This document shows, one piece after another, positions 52,188 through 60,127 of a DNA stretch of 60,127 bases (the stretch's first letter is position 1; each line of letters starts with the position of its first letter). Origin of the DNA: Oxalobacteraceae bacterium UBA6018 (GTDB lineage: Bacteria; Pseudomonadota; Gammaproteobacteria; Burkholderiales; Burkholderiaceae_D); assembly GCA_002428015.1 (NCBI GenBank), contig DIZW01000136.1, forward strand, positions 1-60,127, written 5' to 3'. Position numbers and translations under genes: made by a program. Under the pieces are notes generated by a model. That model had not been told where the DNA came from. It ran no database searches and worked only from the letters and a program-made list of their open reading frames with translations.

Positions 52188-53707
52188 GGATTCGGTAAAA
52201 GGGGTAGGCGCAGCAGTATCCGCACGCCGCCCAGCGTGGACGGCGTCGCCTCGATGGTGCCGCCGTGCGCCGCCACCAGCGCGCGGCAGATCGACAAGCC
52301 CAGGCCACTTCCGCCGCGCTCGCGCGTGCGCGCGCTGTCGACCCGGTACAGCCGCTCGAACAGGCTCGCGTGTGCGCCCTCGGGCACGCCCGGCGCGCTA
52401 TCCTCGAACGCCAGCGTGGCCCAGCCGGCCCGCGCGGACAAGCTCACAGCGATCCGCCCACCGCGATCGGTGTAGCGCACGCTGTTTTCCAGCAGGTTGA
52501 TCGCCACCTGCGCCAGGCGGTCCGCGTCGGCGCGCACCACCAGCGGGTGTTGCGGCAACGACCAGCGAAGCTCCAGGTCCGCCGCCGCGGCGCGCGTCCG
52601 ATAGCGCTCCAGCAGCGGCGCCAGCATGGGCGCGAGCGCCAGTGGCGTCCACACGTAATGCAGGTCGCCCGCGTCGGCCAGCGCCAACTGGTGCAAGTCG
52701 TCGACCAGCTTATTCAAGCGCAGCACCTCCGCGTGCAGCGACAGCAACGCCGCCGGATCGGCCCTGCGGATCCCATCGAGCAGCGCCTCGATCTCGCCCC
52801 GGATCACCGTCAACGGCGTACGCAATTCATGCGACACATCGGCCAGCAAGCGGCGCCGTTGACGCTCGCTCGCCTCCAGCGCCTCTGCCATTTCATTTAC
52901 GTGCAGCGCCAGCTCGGCCAGCTCATCGCGCGACAGCAGCGGCGCGCGCGCGTCGAACTGCCCGCGCGCCAGGCGCGCCGTGACATCGCGCAGCGCCGCC
53001 ACCGGCCGCAGCAAGTGCCGCGCCAACCACAGCGCCAGCAGGATCGACGTAAAGATCAACAGCGCCGACAAGATCGCGATATCACGCACCTGCTCATGCA
53101 GGAATCCGGTCGCGCCCACGTCCGTCCCGGCGGCCTGGCGCAGCGGACGAAGGCGCACCGTGGCGACCGTTTTGCCATCCACGACGATGGCACGTTCGGC
53201 GCCGGGCGGGAAATCCGGTGGACCCATCAGCACCTCGCCATTGGCGGCCCGGATCGACACCCGCGCCGCGAACCCCATCGGATCGCGCGCCCCTGGTGGT
53301 GGCTGCGCCTCGGCGGGTGGATCGTCCGCCCGTGGCGGCGGGTCGGCCGCGCGCGGCGGCATGGCGCCGTCATCGAACGACTCCCGCGGCGGCCGGCGCC
53401 CGTTGCCGGGAGGTGGGCGGCGCCGGTTGCGGACATCGAAATCGGTCTGGATTTGCGGCTTCATCAAGTCCAGCACCTCGCGCAATGCGCGCGGCTGACG
53501 CCGCAGCCAGTCGAAATTACCCTCCTGGCGATAACGCTCGGCCAGCAGGTCGCGCAACTGGTCCAGGTCCTGCGCCTGCATCTCGTTCAAATAAGCGATA
53601 AAGCCGCGCTTCAAGTTCGAGCTCGTCATCCACCCCATCGTCCCCACGCACACGATGACGATAGCGATGACCGCCAGCGCCAGCTTGCGCGCGATCGTCA
53701 GCCTCAC
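52184..53707 (-). CDS. BaeS-like sensor histidine kinase with Pro-rich sensor insert
   Basis: 507 residues. TM1 at 8-27, TM2 at about 208-228, and between them a periplasmic domain containing a Pro/Arg/Asp-rich insert at about 95-143 (RRRPPPGNGRRPP, DDPPAEAQPPPG). Then HAMP, HisKA with LADVSHELRTPLTVIRGEIE (His293), and HATPase with INLLENSVRYTDRGG and GSGLGLSICRALVAAHGG. It probably senses an envelope signal. Cotranscribed with the BaeR-like regulator. Confidence 0.9.
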   Translation of the reverse strand: MRLTIARKLALAVIAIVIVCVGTMGWMTSSNLKRGFIAYLNEMQAQDLDQLRDLLAERYRQEGNFDWLRRQPRALREVLDLMKPQIQTDFDVRNRRRPPPGNGRRPPRESFDDGAMPPRAADPPPRADDPPAEAQPPPGARDPMGFAARVSIRAANGEVLMGPPDFPPGAERAIVVDGKTVATVRLRPLRQAAGTDVGATGFLHEQVRDIAILSALLIFTSILLALWLARHLLRPVAALRDVTARLARGQFDARAPLLSRDELAELALHVNEMAEALEASERQRRRLLADVSHELRTPLTVIRGEIEALLDGIRRADPAALLSLHAEVLRLNKLVDDLHQLALADAGDLHYVWTPLALAPMLAPLLERYRTRAAAADLELRWSLPQHPLVVRADADRLAQVAINLLENSVRYTDRGGRIAVSLSARAGWATLAFEDSAPGVPEGAHASLFERLYRVDSARTRERGGSGLGLSICRALVAAHGGTIEATPSTLGGVRILLRLPLLPNP

Positions 53708-54235
53708 GAAACACTCCCCCTGCGCCGCATATCAGACCCTCACATCAATACCCGGACCTATCATAACCGCCAACTGTGGCGCAAATATGAAGGCAACGAT
53801 CTAACATCATTGGAAAATCAAAACGAATTAAATACCATTGGGGTCGGAGGCGACATTCGGACACGAGCTGAGCAGGCAATCCAATAATTAAAGCGCCGGC
53901 GATACCGGCCGCCGGCACAGAATCAATTTATTTTCGATCCATTGGACCCGGAGGCGATATTCGGAGCCAGTGTCCAGGGTCGGAGGCGACATTCAGACAC
54001 AAGCTCAGCAGTCTAGCAAGTAAATTAAACCGCCGACGAAATCAGTCGCGGGCGCATTATCGTTTCGCTTTTCAATATCGCACTGGCCTGAGTAGCCTCC
54101 CTGCCGAGTCCGTGTCCGATTGTCGCCTCCGACCCCGTCCCCTTATTTTTCAATATCGCATCGACATGTGCAGACTTACCTGCTGAGTCCATGTCCGAAT
54201 GTCGCCTCCGACCCCATCGGTTTAATAAATTTTTT
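53708..54235. other. Intergenic region baeS-MFS, largely filled by repeats
   Basis: 528 nt. About 130 nt of AT-richer sequence next to baeS may hold its promoter; most of the remainder is the repeat array. It ends in a run of eight T before the MFS stop. No gene seen. Confidence 0.6.
53840..54215. repeat. Array of about 37-bp repeats in both orientations
   Basis: Plus copies: 53840-53876 and 53977-54011, with a degenerate one at 53944-53969. Minus copies: 54101-54136 and 54179-54215. The shared core is GGGTCGGAGGCGACATTCGG followed by ACACG. The two minus copies also share a flank with TTTTCAATATCGCA, giving units of about 75-80 bp. It is REP/BIME-like and lies between baeS and the MFS gene. 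Confidence 0.75.
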
Positions 54236-55435
54236 TTAAGACGGTGCGCGCGGCTGGAGGTGGCGCAGGCGCAGGGCGATCGCGAAGGCGAGTGCGAGCG
54301 CGCAGGCGAGTAATGCGACCACGCCGTTCCAGCCGCGGGCGCTCCAGATAACGCCGCTGAAGGAGCCAACCAGGCTGGAGCCGAGGTAGTAGAAGAATAG
54401 ATAGAGCGCGGCTGCCAGGGCGGGCGAGGTGGCGGCGCGCCGCCCTACCCAGCTGCTGGCTACGGTGTGGGCGGCGAAGAAGCCGAACGTGAAGAGGGCC
54501 ACGCCAAGCAGAATCAGGGGGAGCGCGTTCGATAGGGTCAGCAGGAGGCCGCCCATCATCACGCCGAGGACGAGCCATAGCACCCGCCGCCGCCCTAGTC
54601 GGTCCGCCAGCCGGCCAGCCCACGGGGAACTGTACATGCCGAGCAGGTAGAACACGGATACGGCGCCGACCGTGCTCTGGCTGAGGCCAAAAGGGGCGGC
54701 CAGCATGCGGTAGCTGATGTAGTTGTATAGGCTGACGAATGCGCCCATGAGCAGAAAGGCGAACGCGTACAGCCACGGCAGGCCGCCGTCGCTCAGGTGC
54801 GCGCGCACGTCGGCGAGCATGGCGCGCCAGCCGGGCCGCCCTTGGCCGAAGTTTTGCGAGGGCGGCAGGTTGCGGGCAAATTCCCAGGCGGCGTAGAGTC
54901 CCATCGCGCCCATCGTGCCGAACGCGAGGCGCCACGATGCGTAGTCGCTGATCACGGACGATACGACGCGCCCAGCCATGCCGCCCAGCGCGGTGCCGCC
55001 GACGTACAGGCCAATCGACAGGCCCAGCGATCGCCCTTCGATTTCTTCGCTGAGATAGGCCATCGCGACGGCGGGCATGCCGCCGAGCGCGAAGCCGATC
55101 AGCGCGCGCAGCACGAGCAGTTGGACGAGGTTGTGCGCGAACCCGGTGAGGACGGTGAAGACGGCGGCCAGGGTGAGCGCGGCCGTCATGAGCTTTTTGC
55201 GCCCGACCCGGTCCAACAGGGCGCCGCTTAGCAGCAGCGACAGCGCCATCGCGAGCGTCGATACCGACAGGGTCCAGCTGCCTTGCGCGGGCGTGAGCGC
55301 GAACTGGTGCGATAACAGGGGCATCAACGGCTGCACGCAGTACAGAAGGGCGAAGGCGGAGAAGCCGCCAAAGAGCATGGCGCGGTTGATGCGCTTGAAG
55401 GTCGGGCTGCCTGCGGCAGTCATGGTGGCGGACAT
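54236..55435 (-). CDS. MFS transporter
   Basis: 399 residues from ATG at 55435 (an ATG at 55423 is also possible). Twelve hydrophobic segments; SGALLDRVGRKKLMTAALT and AGRLADRLGRRRVLWLVLGV are the A-like loops after helices 2 and 8. The sequence has the look of the YnfM/arabinose-efflux-like drug/H+ antiporter branch. The substrate is unknown. It is divergent from the cytochrome gene. Confidence 0.88.
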   Translation of the reverse strand: MSATMTAAGSPTFKRINRAMLFGGFSAFALLYCVQPLMPLLSHQFALTPAQGSWTLSVSTLAMALSLLLSGALLDRVGRKKLMTAALTLAAVFTVLTGFAHNLVQLLVLRALIGFALGGMPAVAMAYLSEEIEGRSLGLSIGLYVGGTALGGMAGRVVSSVISDYASWRLAFGTMGAMGLYAAWEFARNLPPSQNFGQGRPGWRAMLADVRAHLSDGGLPWLYAFAFLLMGAFVSLYNYISYRMLAAPFGLSQSTVGAVSVFYLLGMYSSPWAGRLADRLGRRRVLWLVLGVMMGGLLLTLSNALPLILLGVALFTFGFFAAHTVASSWVGRRAATSPALAAALYLFFYYLGSSLVGSFSGVIWSARGWNGVVALLACALALAFAIALRLRHLQPRAPS

Positions 55436-55600
55436 AGTGTGGGCGGTTCGGCCAGCGGCTAACACGCCATCTTAGAGGCGATGGGCGCCGGCGTCCATTC
55501 TATTGCAGCCCATGCGACCGGCCGGCACGGTGAGTCTCCATCGTTGCTGCACATTTGCGGTTCAAGCTGCATTGTATCGACCCACGAAGGAGCGCCGATC

Positions 55601-57037
55601 ATGTCATTTGAATATCGCCGTAGCTCGTTGTACGCCATGCTGATGCTCGCTGCGCTGCTGCCGGCGCGCGCCGCGGCGCCCCAGCCGCAGGCCAATCCGG
55701 ACGGGACGGCGCTGACGCTGAGCGCCACCGGGACCATCGACGGCGCAAACCCGTTCTTCAAGCCGATGGGGAACGGCCGCTCCTGCGCGACTTGTCATCA
55801 GCAGGCCGATGGCTGGACGCTGTCGCCGCGCAGCCTGCAGGCGCGCTTCGCGGCGAGCCAGGGCGCGGACCCGGTGTTCCAACTGGTCGACGGCGCCAAT
55901 TCGCCGCTGGCCGCGACCGCGACGCTCGACCAGAAGCGTGTCGCCTACAGCATGCTACTGACAAAAGGGGTGATCCGGATCGGCATGCCGGTGCCGCCGG
56001 GCGCAGAGTTCACCCTGGTGCGAGCGGACGATCCTTACGGTTACGCGAGCGCGCAGGAGTTGTCCTTGTTCCGGCGTCCGCTGCCGAGCACTAACCTGGC
56101 CTTCGCGGCCAGCGTGATGTGGGACGGACGCGAGACGCAGACCGATCCGGCATCGACGCGGTGCATCGCCGATTCGCGCCCGGCGCTGTGTTTCGCCACG
56201 CTCGACGCGAACCTGCTGCGCCAGGCCAGCGACGCGGTGCGCGGCCACGCGCAAGCCGCCCAGGCATTAAGCGCCGCTGACCAGCGTGCGATCGTCGACT
56301 TTGAACGGTCGCTGTTCACCGCGCAGCTCAGTTCCGCCGCGGCGGGCAGTTTGAGCGATGCCGGCGCGCTGGGCGGCCCCGCGCGGCTGGCGGTGCAGCC
56401 GTTCTACTTCGGGATCAACGACGTGCAGGCGGGCGATTATCGGACCCTGGCGCCGTTCAACCGTAATGCGATGACTTTGTTCGGGGCGTGGCGCAACCTG
56501 GCCGCGCCGCCGGTCCCAGGCCGTGGTGCGCCCGCGCCGGCGCCGCCGTCGGCGCAGAGCCAGGCCCGTGCGTCGGTGGCGCGGGGCGAGGCGATCTTCA
56601 ATAGCCGTCCCTTCAACATCGCGCAGGTGGCGGGCTTCTCCGACCAATTGCGCCTGCCGCTGCAGCGCGGCACGTGTACCAGCTGCCACGATGCGCCCAA
56701 CGCCGGCGCGCATTCGGTGGCGCGGCTGTTCAATACCGGAGTCGCGGACGGGGCCACGCGCACGCCGGACATGCCGCTCTACACCTTGAAAAATATCGCG
56801 ACCGGTGAGGTGATCACGACAAGCGATCCGGGCGCCGCGCTGGTGAGCGGCAAGTGGCGCGACGTGGGCAAGTTCAAGACGCCGAACTTGCGGGCGCTGG
56901 CGGCGCGCGCGCCCTACTTCCACGACGGATCGGCGCGCGATTTACAAGGTGTGGTGCGGTTCTACGACCGCCGCTTCAGGATGGGATTGACGCAGCAGGA
57001 GAGCGCCGATCTGGTGGCGTTCCTGAAGGTGCTGTGA
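55601..57037 (+). CDS. Di-haem c-type cytochrome (peroxidase/MauG-like)
   Basis: 478 residues from ATG at 55601, with AAGGAG 8 nt upstream. Signal peptide MSFEYRRSSLYAMLMLAALL. Two covalent haem motifs: CATCH at 62-66 and CTSCH at 359-363, the two-domain arrangement of bacterial cytochrome c peroxidase/MauG relatives. PYFHDGSARDLQGVVRFYDR near the end is typical of the C-terminal haem domain. It is periplasmic; the electron partner and substrate are not predictable from sequence. Confidence 0.85.
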   Translation: MSFEYRRSSLYAMLMLAALLPARAAAPQPQANPDGTALTLSATGTIDGANPFFKPMGNGRSCATCHQQADGWTLSPRSLQARFAASQGADPVFQLVDGANSPLAATATLDQKRVAYSMLLTKGVIRIGMPVPPGAEFTLVRADDPYGYASAQELSLFRRPLPSTNLAFAASVMWDGRETQTDPASTRCIADSRPALCFATLDANLLRQASDAVRGHAQAAQALSAADQRAIVDFERSLFTAQLSSAAAGSLSDAGALGGPARLAVQPFYFGINDVQAGDYRTLAPFNRNAMTLFGAWRNLAAPPVPGRGAPAPAPPSAQSQARASVARGEAIFNSRPFNIAQVAGFSDQLRLPLQRGTCTSCHDAPNAGAHSVARLFNTGVADGATRTPDMPLYTLKNIATGEVITTSDPGAALVSGKWRDVGKFKTPNLRALAARAPYFHDGSARDLQGVVRFYDRRFRMGLTQQESADLVAFLKVL

Positions 57038-57209
57038 GGCGCGCCGTGCGCGCAATGGTCGACGGATGAATGAGCGGCCACTGGCCAGAATCAGTAAAGG
57101 CCGTCGCGTGGGGCGCCGCGCAAAACGCCGCGCCGTCGGAGCGGCGGCGGGCGCGACGGCCAGTGCAGGTGACGGCCTTCACCGCAACGGCCGACGGTAC
57201 CGGGGCGAC

Positions 57210-57225
57210 GGCGGCCGTGGCCGCC
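57210..57225. terminator. GC hairpin between convergent genes
   Basis: GGCGGCC (57210-57216), GT loop, GGCCGCC (57219-57225), directly before the end of the opposing gene. There is no T-tract. Confidence 0.4.
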
Positions 57226-57235
57226 CCGCCGCCGG

Positions 57236-58129
57236 TCACGCGTAGTCGGCGTCGAGCTCCGATCCGGCGTAGTTTTCCAGTTCGGCGAACAGGGTCTTCA
57301 TCGCCGTGCGGGTGCCGATCTTTTGCAGCACGGTGCAGTGCGCGCGGTAGGAGTCAATCCGTTCGGCGATCACCGGCTGGTGCTGGGGCGGGATCTTGGC
57401 CATCAGGGCGGCCCAGCCGGCCTCGAAGTCGGGCTTGTTCTTGCGCACCGATTTGACCAGCGCTTCAAACTCCTTCTGCCCGGTGCGGGCGACGATCCGT
57501 CCGCCGCCTTCGATGCCGAAGATGACGGCCAGCGCGATCACGCCTTCGGCATTGAGGTCGGTGTCGTTGATCGGCCCGGCGTAGTGGTGGCGGCGCAGCC
57601 AGCCGGCGGCGCGCACGATGGCCTGTACGGCTTTGCGCTGCTTGAACTGCTGGTCGTAGCGCGCGTAACCGTCCCAGTTCTGGGTCGGGTCGGCGTGGCA
57701 GATGTCGACGAACAGCTCCTTCAGGCGGCGCTGGGTGTACACCGGGTCCTGGTCGTATTCGCCGACCAGGGTGTCCTCGGGCAGCGCGGCCAGGTCGCGG
57801 ATCAGACGGAACCCGGCCTGGAACGCGTGCTCGGCGCCATGCTCGATGAGGAAGTCGAGGGCGGCGTCGTCGCCCTCGTGCATGAGCAGGTGGTCCAGGC
57901 CGAGCGAGACCCCGCCGACGGTGAGCAAGTAGGCGCGCTGGATGCCTTCGGCGGTGCGGTCGTTGGTGAATTTTTCAGCCACCATGGCGGTGATGCCGGC
58001 CAGTTCGTCGGCCAGCATCACCGCTTCGTCGTCGAGCTGGCGCGCGGCCAGGCGCCGGATCGCGCGCACCAGGCGCGGGAGGTTTTCTACTACCAGTGCA
58101 GGAAGCATTGTCGCTACGCCCCCGCTCAC
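57236..58129 (-). CDS. Hypothetical protein, last gene of the J-domain operon
   Basis: 297 residues as drawn, GTG at 58129 overlapping the previous stop (GTGA); ATG at 58108 is an alternative start with GGGGG upstream. Mostly alpha-helical by eye, no signal peptide or membrane helix. LLMHEGDDAALDFLIEHGAE, WLRRHHYAGPINDTDLNAEG and GRIVARTGQKEFEALVKSVR show no motif I recognise. Its coupled position suggests it works with the other three proteins of the operon. Confidence 0.65.
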   Translation of the reverse strand: MSGGVATMLPALVVENLPRLVRAIRRLAARQLDDEAVMLADELAGITAMVAEKFTNDRTAEGIQRAYLLTVGGVSLGLDHLLMHEGDDAALDFLIEHGAEHAFQAGFRLIRDLAALPEDTLVGEYDQDPVYTQRRLKELFVDICHADPTQNWDGYARYDQQFKQRKAVQAIVRAAGWLRRHHYAGPINDTDLNAEGVIALAVIFGIEGGGRIVARTGQKEFEALVKSVRKNKPDFEAGWAALMAKIPPQHQPVIAERIDSYRAHCTVLQKIGTRTAMKTLFAELENYAGSELDADYA

Positions 58130-58905
58130 GAGAAGATGCCTGTGCCGAGGCTCTTGCGCGCGCCTTGCTTGGGCACGCTGCTGCGCGTCGACGGGACCTG
58201 CTTGCGCAGGCGGTACAGCAGCTCCTTGGTGGAGCGCTGCAGGAATTTCGGTTCCTCGTCGGGGTCGTCCGAGTACTCGGCGTCGGCCAGGTCGCCGCTG
58301 TGGCGGAAGTCGGGGAACAGCTCGAACAGGGCGCGGTCCCAGCCGTCTTCGCTGGCCTTGATCAGTTCCACCGCGAGCGGGGCGATGTCGCTGTCGGAGG
58401 CGGTGTGGGCGGTGATGTACTGCCCCTTGGCCAGCACCTCGCCGGCCAGCTCCAGCATCTCCTTCGGGGCCATCGAGAACAGGATGGCGAAGATGGTGGC
58501 GCCGTAGTCGGTGGCGGAAGCTTCGGCCAGCAGGTCGTGGCGGCGCTGCTGATCGTCGGTCGAGAACACCACGCCGTGCACGTGGGCGAACAGCGACTCG
58601 GCGATTCGCTCGGGGTCGTCCTCGATCATGTCGTCAGCCCAGGTGGCGGCGAAGAAGGCCAGGCTGTCGGCCCAGGCCTTGGGCGGCACCAGCAGGGTCG
58701 CCAGCGAGGTCTTGCCGCCGTCGAATCCCGACAGGTGCAGCGCCGTCACCTGCGGCGCGAGGGTGGCGAGCACTTCGACCACGGCCAGGTCGCCGTGCTG
58801 CTCGACTGCTTCGGAAAAGGCTTGCTCCGCGTGTTGCAGCGAGCCGGCCAGCACCAGTTCGCTGACCTGCTTGGAGAGCGCGGGCAGATTCGCTTTGTCG
58901 CTCAT
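58126..58905 (-). CDS. Hypothetical protein, third gene of the J-domain operon
   Basis: 259 residues from ATG at 58905, with GGAGGGAGAA upstream; the longer basic N-terminus of the open frame is not credible. It starts MSDKANLPALSKQVSELVLA and is helical throughout, with an acidic segment near residues 200-220 (ADAEYSDDPDEEP) and a basic C-terminus (KQGARKSLGTG). No known domain recognised. Confidence 0.65.
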   Translation of the reverse strand: MSDKANLPALSKQVSELVLAGSLQHAEQAFSEAVEQHGDLAVVEVLATLAPQVTALHLSGFDGGKTSLATLLVPPKAWADSLAFFAATWADDMIEDDPERIAESLFAHVHGVVFSTDDQQRRHDLLAEASATDYGATIFAILFSMAPKEMLELAGEVLAKGQYITAHTASDSDIAPLAVELIKASEDGWDRALFELFPDFRHSGDLADAEYSDDPDEEPKFLQRSTKELLYRLRKQVPSTRSSVPKQGARKSLGTGIFS

Positions 58906-58907
58906 GC

Positions 58908-59405
58908 TTATTCTCCCTCCCGGTCGAACATCTGCGCGAAGTCGTCGGAGACCATGTCGTCGTCGTGCTCGTCGTCGCCTTCGTCGTTTTCGGCGAGCTG
59001 GTCGAGCGAGACGTCGTCGTCGTCCCACAGGCGCGGATGCTTGAACAGGAATGCGGTGATGATGGCCTGGCGCGCCAGGTCCGGATGGTTTTCGGTGATG
59101 GCGGCGTACATGGCCTCCGCCTCACCTTCGCAGGCGGCCATGGCGAACACCTTGTCCGGGTCGCCGCCTTCGTACTCGGTCGCTTCCTTGAGCAGGCCCT
59201 TGGAATCGCTGAAGCTGATGTGGTCGACCAGCGCGAAGCTCATCATGTTGACGTCCTCGATGCCGCCGCCGTTGGCGTATTCGCTCATCAGGGCGCCGAC
59301 CATCAGGTCGTAGTTCTTCTGGTTCGGCGGGTCGCCGAGGATGCCTTCGATCTGGCCGCCAAGCTCGCGCGACTGGTAGGCAAATTCGGGATGTACTTTT
59401 CTCAT
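58908..59405 (-). CDS. Acidic hypothetical protein, second gene of the J-domain operon
   Basis: 165 residues from ATG at 59405 (MRKVHPEFAYQSRELGGQIE). The C-terminal third is strongly acidic, with runs of Asp/Glu (DDDDVSLDQLAENDEGDDEH). The N-terminal part contains ILGDPPNQKNYDLMVGALMS and is probably helical. No recognisable family. It is two bases upstream of the next gene. Confidence 0.65.
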   Translation of the reverse strand: MRKVHPEFAYQSRELGGQIEGILGDPPNQKNYDLMVGALMSEYANGGGIEDVNMMSFALVDHISFSDSKGLLKEATEYEGGDPDKVFAMAACEGEAEAMYAAITENHPDLARQAIITAFLFKHPRLWDDDDVSLDQLAENDEGDDEHDDDMVSDDFAQMFDREGE

Positions 59406-59468
59406 GGTGTGATCCTGGTGGTGAGGCGTGATACGCAATTGGCCGGCGCCGCGGCGCCGGCGCGGCCT

Positions 59469-59759
59469 TTACGCCGGTAGCACGACGCCGTGCATGCCGA
59501 ACAGCGCGCGCCACAGGGCGAACGCTTCGGCTTCGGCATCGATGATGATGCGGTGGTTGACGCTCTGGTTGTATTCGTCGCGCTTGACCCAGTCGGACAA
59601 GATTTCGTAGGCCTTGGTGATGCTCTTGAAGCGCACCTCGGCGCCCGGCGCATCGTTGCGGTCCGGGTGGTAGCGCATGGCCAGCGAGCGGTAAATCTTC
59701 TTGATCTCGTCGTCGCTGGCATTGGGCGCTACTCCGAGAATAGCGTATAAATTTTCCAC
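59469..59759 (-). CDS. J-domain (DnaJ-like) protein, first gene of a four-gene operon
   Basis: 96 residues, GTG start at 59759 with GGAG 7 nt upstream. ENLYAILGVAPNASDDEIKK, YRSLAMRYHPDRNDAPGAEV (HPD at 31-33) and KAYEILSDWVKRDEYN form a complete J domain, which stimulates Hsp70 (DnaK) ATPase. The C-terminal 35 residues are not Gly/Phe-rich or zinc-finger. It heads an operon with three hypothetical genes, so it may recruit DnaK to a specific client or complex. Confidence 0.88.
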   Translation of the reverse strand: MENLYAILGVAPNASDDEIKKIYRSLAMRYHPDRNDAPGAEVRFKSITKAYEILSDWVKRDEYNQSVNHRIIIDAEAEAFALWRALFGMHGVVLPA

Positions 59760-59927
59760 TAGGAAACTCCGGGCGACAGCCTAAAACATTAAAGCGAGAT
59801 TATCCTATAGAAAGCGGCCGGCCGGGCGGGCGCTTCACAAGGCGGCGCGGGCCAGTATGGGGCCGGTCCGGCGGCACAATCGGTACGCTCCCCCACATAC
59901 TAGAAGATGGGCGGCCGCCGGGTACGG

Positions 59928-59933
59928 TAAAAT
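59928..59933 (+). promoter_or_regulatory. Possible -10 box of glnS
   Basis: TAAAAT, 29 nt before the glnS ATG; no clear -35. Confidence 0.4.
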
Positions 59934-59962
59934 GCGGCAATCCGACCATTCTGAAGCACTCC

Positions 59963-60127
59963 ATGAGCAACGATAAAAATACTGCGGCGGCCGCGCCAGC
60001 GAACGCGCCGTCGTCCAACTTTCTGCGAGCCATCGTCGAGCACGACCTGGCAGCGGGCGCCCATGTGCGCGCCGGCTTGCCGCAGGTGATCACGCGCTTC
60101 CCGCCCGAGCCGAACGGCTACCTGCAC
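59963..60127 (+). CDS. glnS: Glutaminyl-tRNA synthetase, 3' end outside the window
   Basis: The first 55 residues only. NFLRAIVEHDLAAGAHVRAG and VITRFPPEPNGYLH are the opening of the GlnRS class I catalytic core (the PEPNGYLHIGH signature continues beyond the window). The N-terminal 18 residues are an Ala-rich extension, so the first Met could be later, but none follows before the conserved region. It charges tRNA-Gln directly. Confidence 0.93.
   Translation, partial: MSNDKNTAAAAPANAPSSNFLRAIVEHDLAAGAHVRAGLPQVITRFPPEPNGYLH

Overview
The window is GC-rich, gene-dense chromosomal DNA that reads as a betaproteobacterium of the Oxalobacteraceae (Massilia/Telluria/Duganella type). Reasons: the order rpsP-rimM-trmD-rplS followed by a CoA pyrophosphatase and a CobD/CbiB-like gene, a DUF3579 gene, a HAF-repeat PEP-CTERM exoprotein, a YcaO close to that of E. 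coli, and few intergenic stretches. This placement is inferred from gene content alone. I see no prophage, insertion sequence, CRISPR array, rRNA or tRNA.

Layout. 1-12 kb: the end of a GH3 N-acetylglucosaminidase, a periplasmic TPR protein, an SDR, an M16 peptidase, a CBS protein, DUF3579, and the ribosomal-protein operon with its promoter and terminators. 12-22 kb: a TM2 protein, a large lipoprotein with an HELSH zinc-peptidase motif, a glycine-zipper protein, a double PEP-CTERM protein, and an acyl-CoA dehydrogenase with etfBA behind a clear promoter and operator; then tusA. 22-31 kb: alaS, a glycerophosphodiesterase, small envelope proteins and ycaO. 31-35 kb: a GH1-RmlD fusion, then a 1.25 kb gene-poor tract with a 64-bp direct repeat. 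35-44 kb: a K+/H+ antiporter, then two divergent operons that combine polyamine enzymes (AdoMet decarboxylase, membrane aminopropyltransferase-like protein, FAD oxidoreductase) with membrane-associated families (DUF350, SPFH-SHOCT, zinc-ribbon DUF4178 and a 55-residue Gly/Ser-rich protein). 44-49 kb: a uronate oxidation operon (garD-udh-aldose epimerase) preceded by GntR-type palindromes, then a CoA transferase. 49-54 kb: two convergent two-component systems (LytS/LytTR and BaeSR-like), then an array of about 37-bp repeats in both orientations. 54-60 kb: an MFS transporter, a di-haem cytochrome c, a four-gene J-domain operon of unknown function, and the start of glnS.

The points most worth a second look are the polyamine/membrane cluster (37.5-44.2 kb), the exoprotein with two PEP-CTERM signals and an internal signal peptide (15.5-17.7 kb), the Nudix start codon inside the rplS terminator (9.44 kb), the terminator whose U-tract abuts the acyl-CoA dehydrogenase ribosome binding site (19.6 kb), and the J-domain operon (57.2-59.8 kb). 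All functions were assigned by reading motifs by eye; no database search was run.
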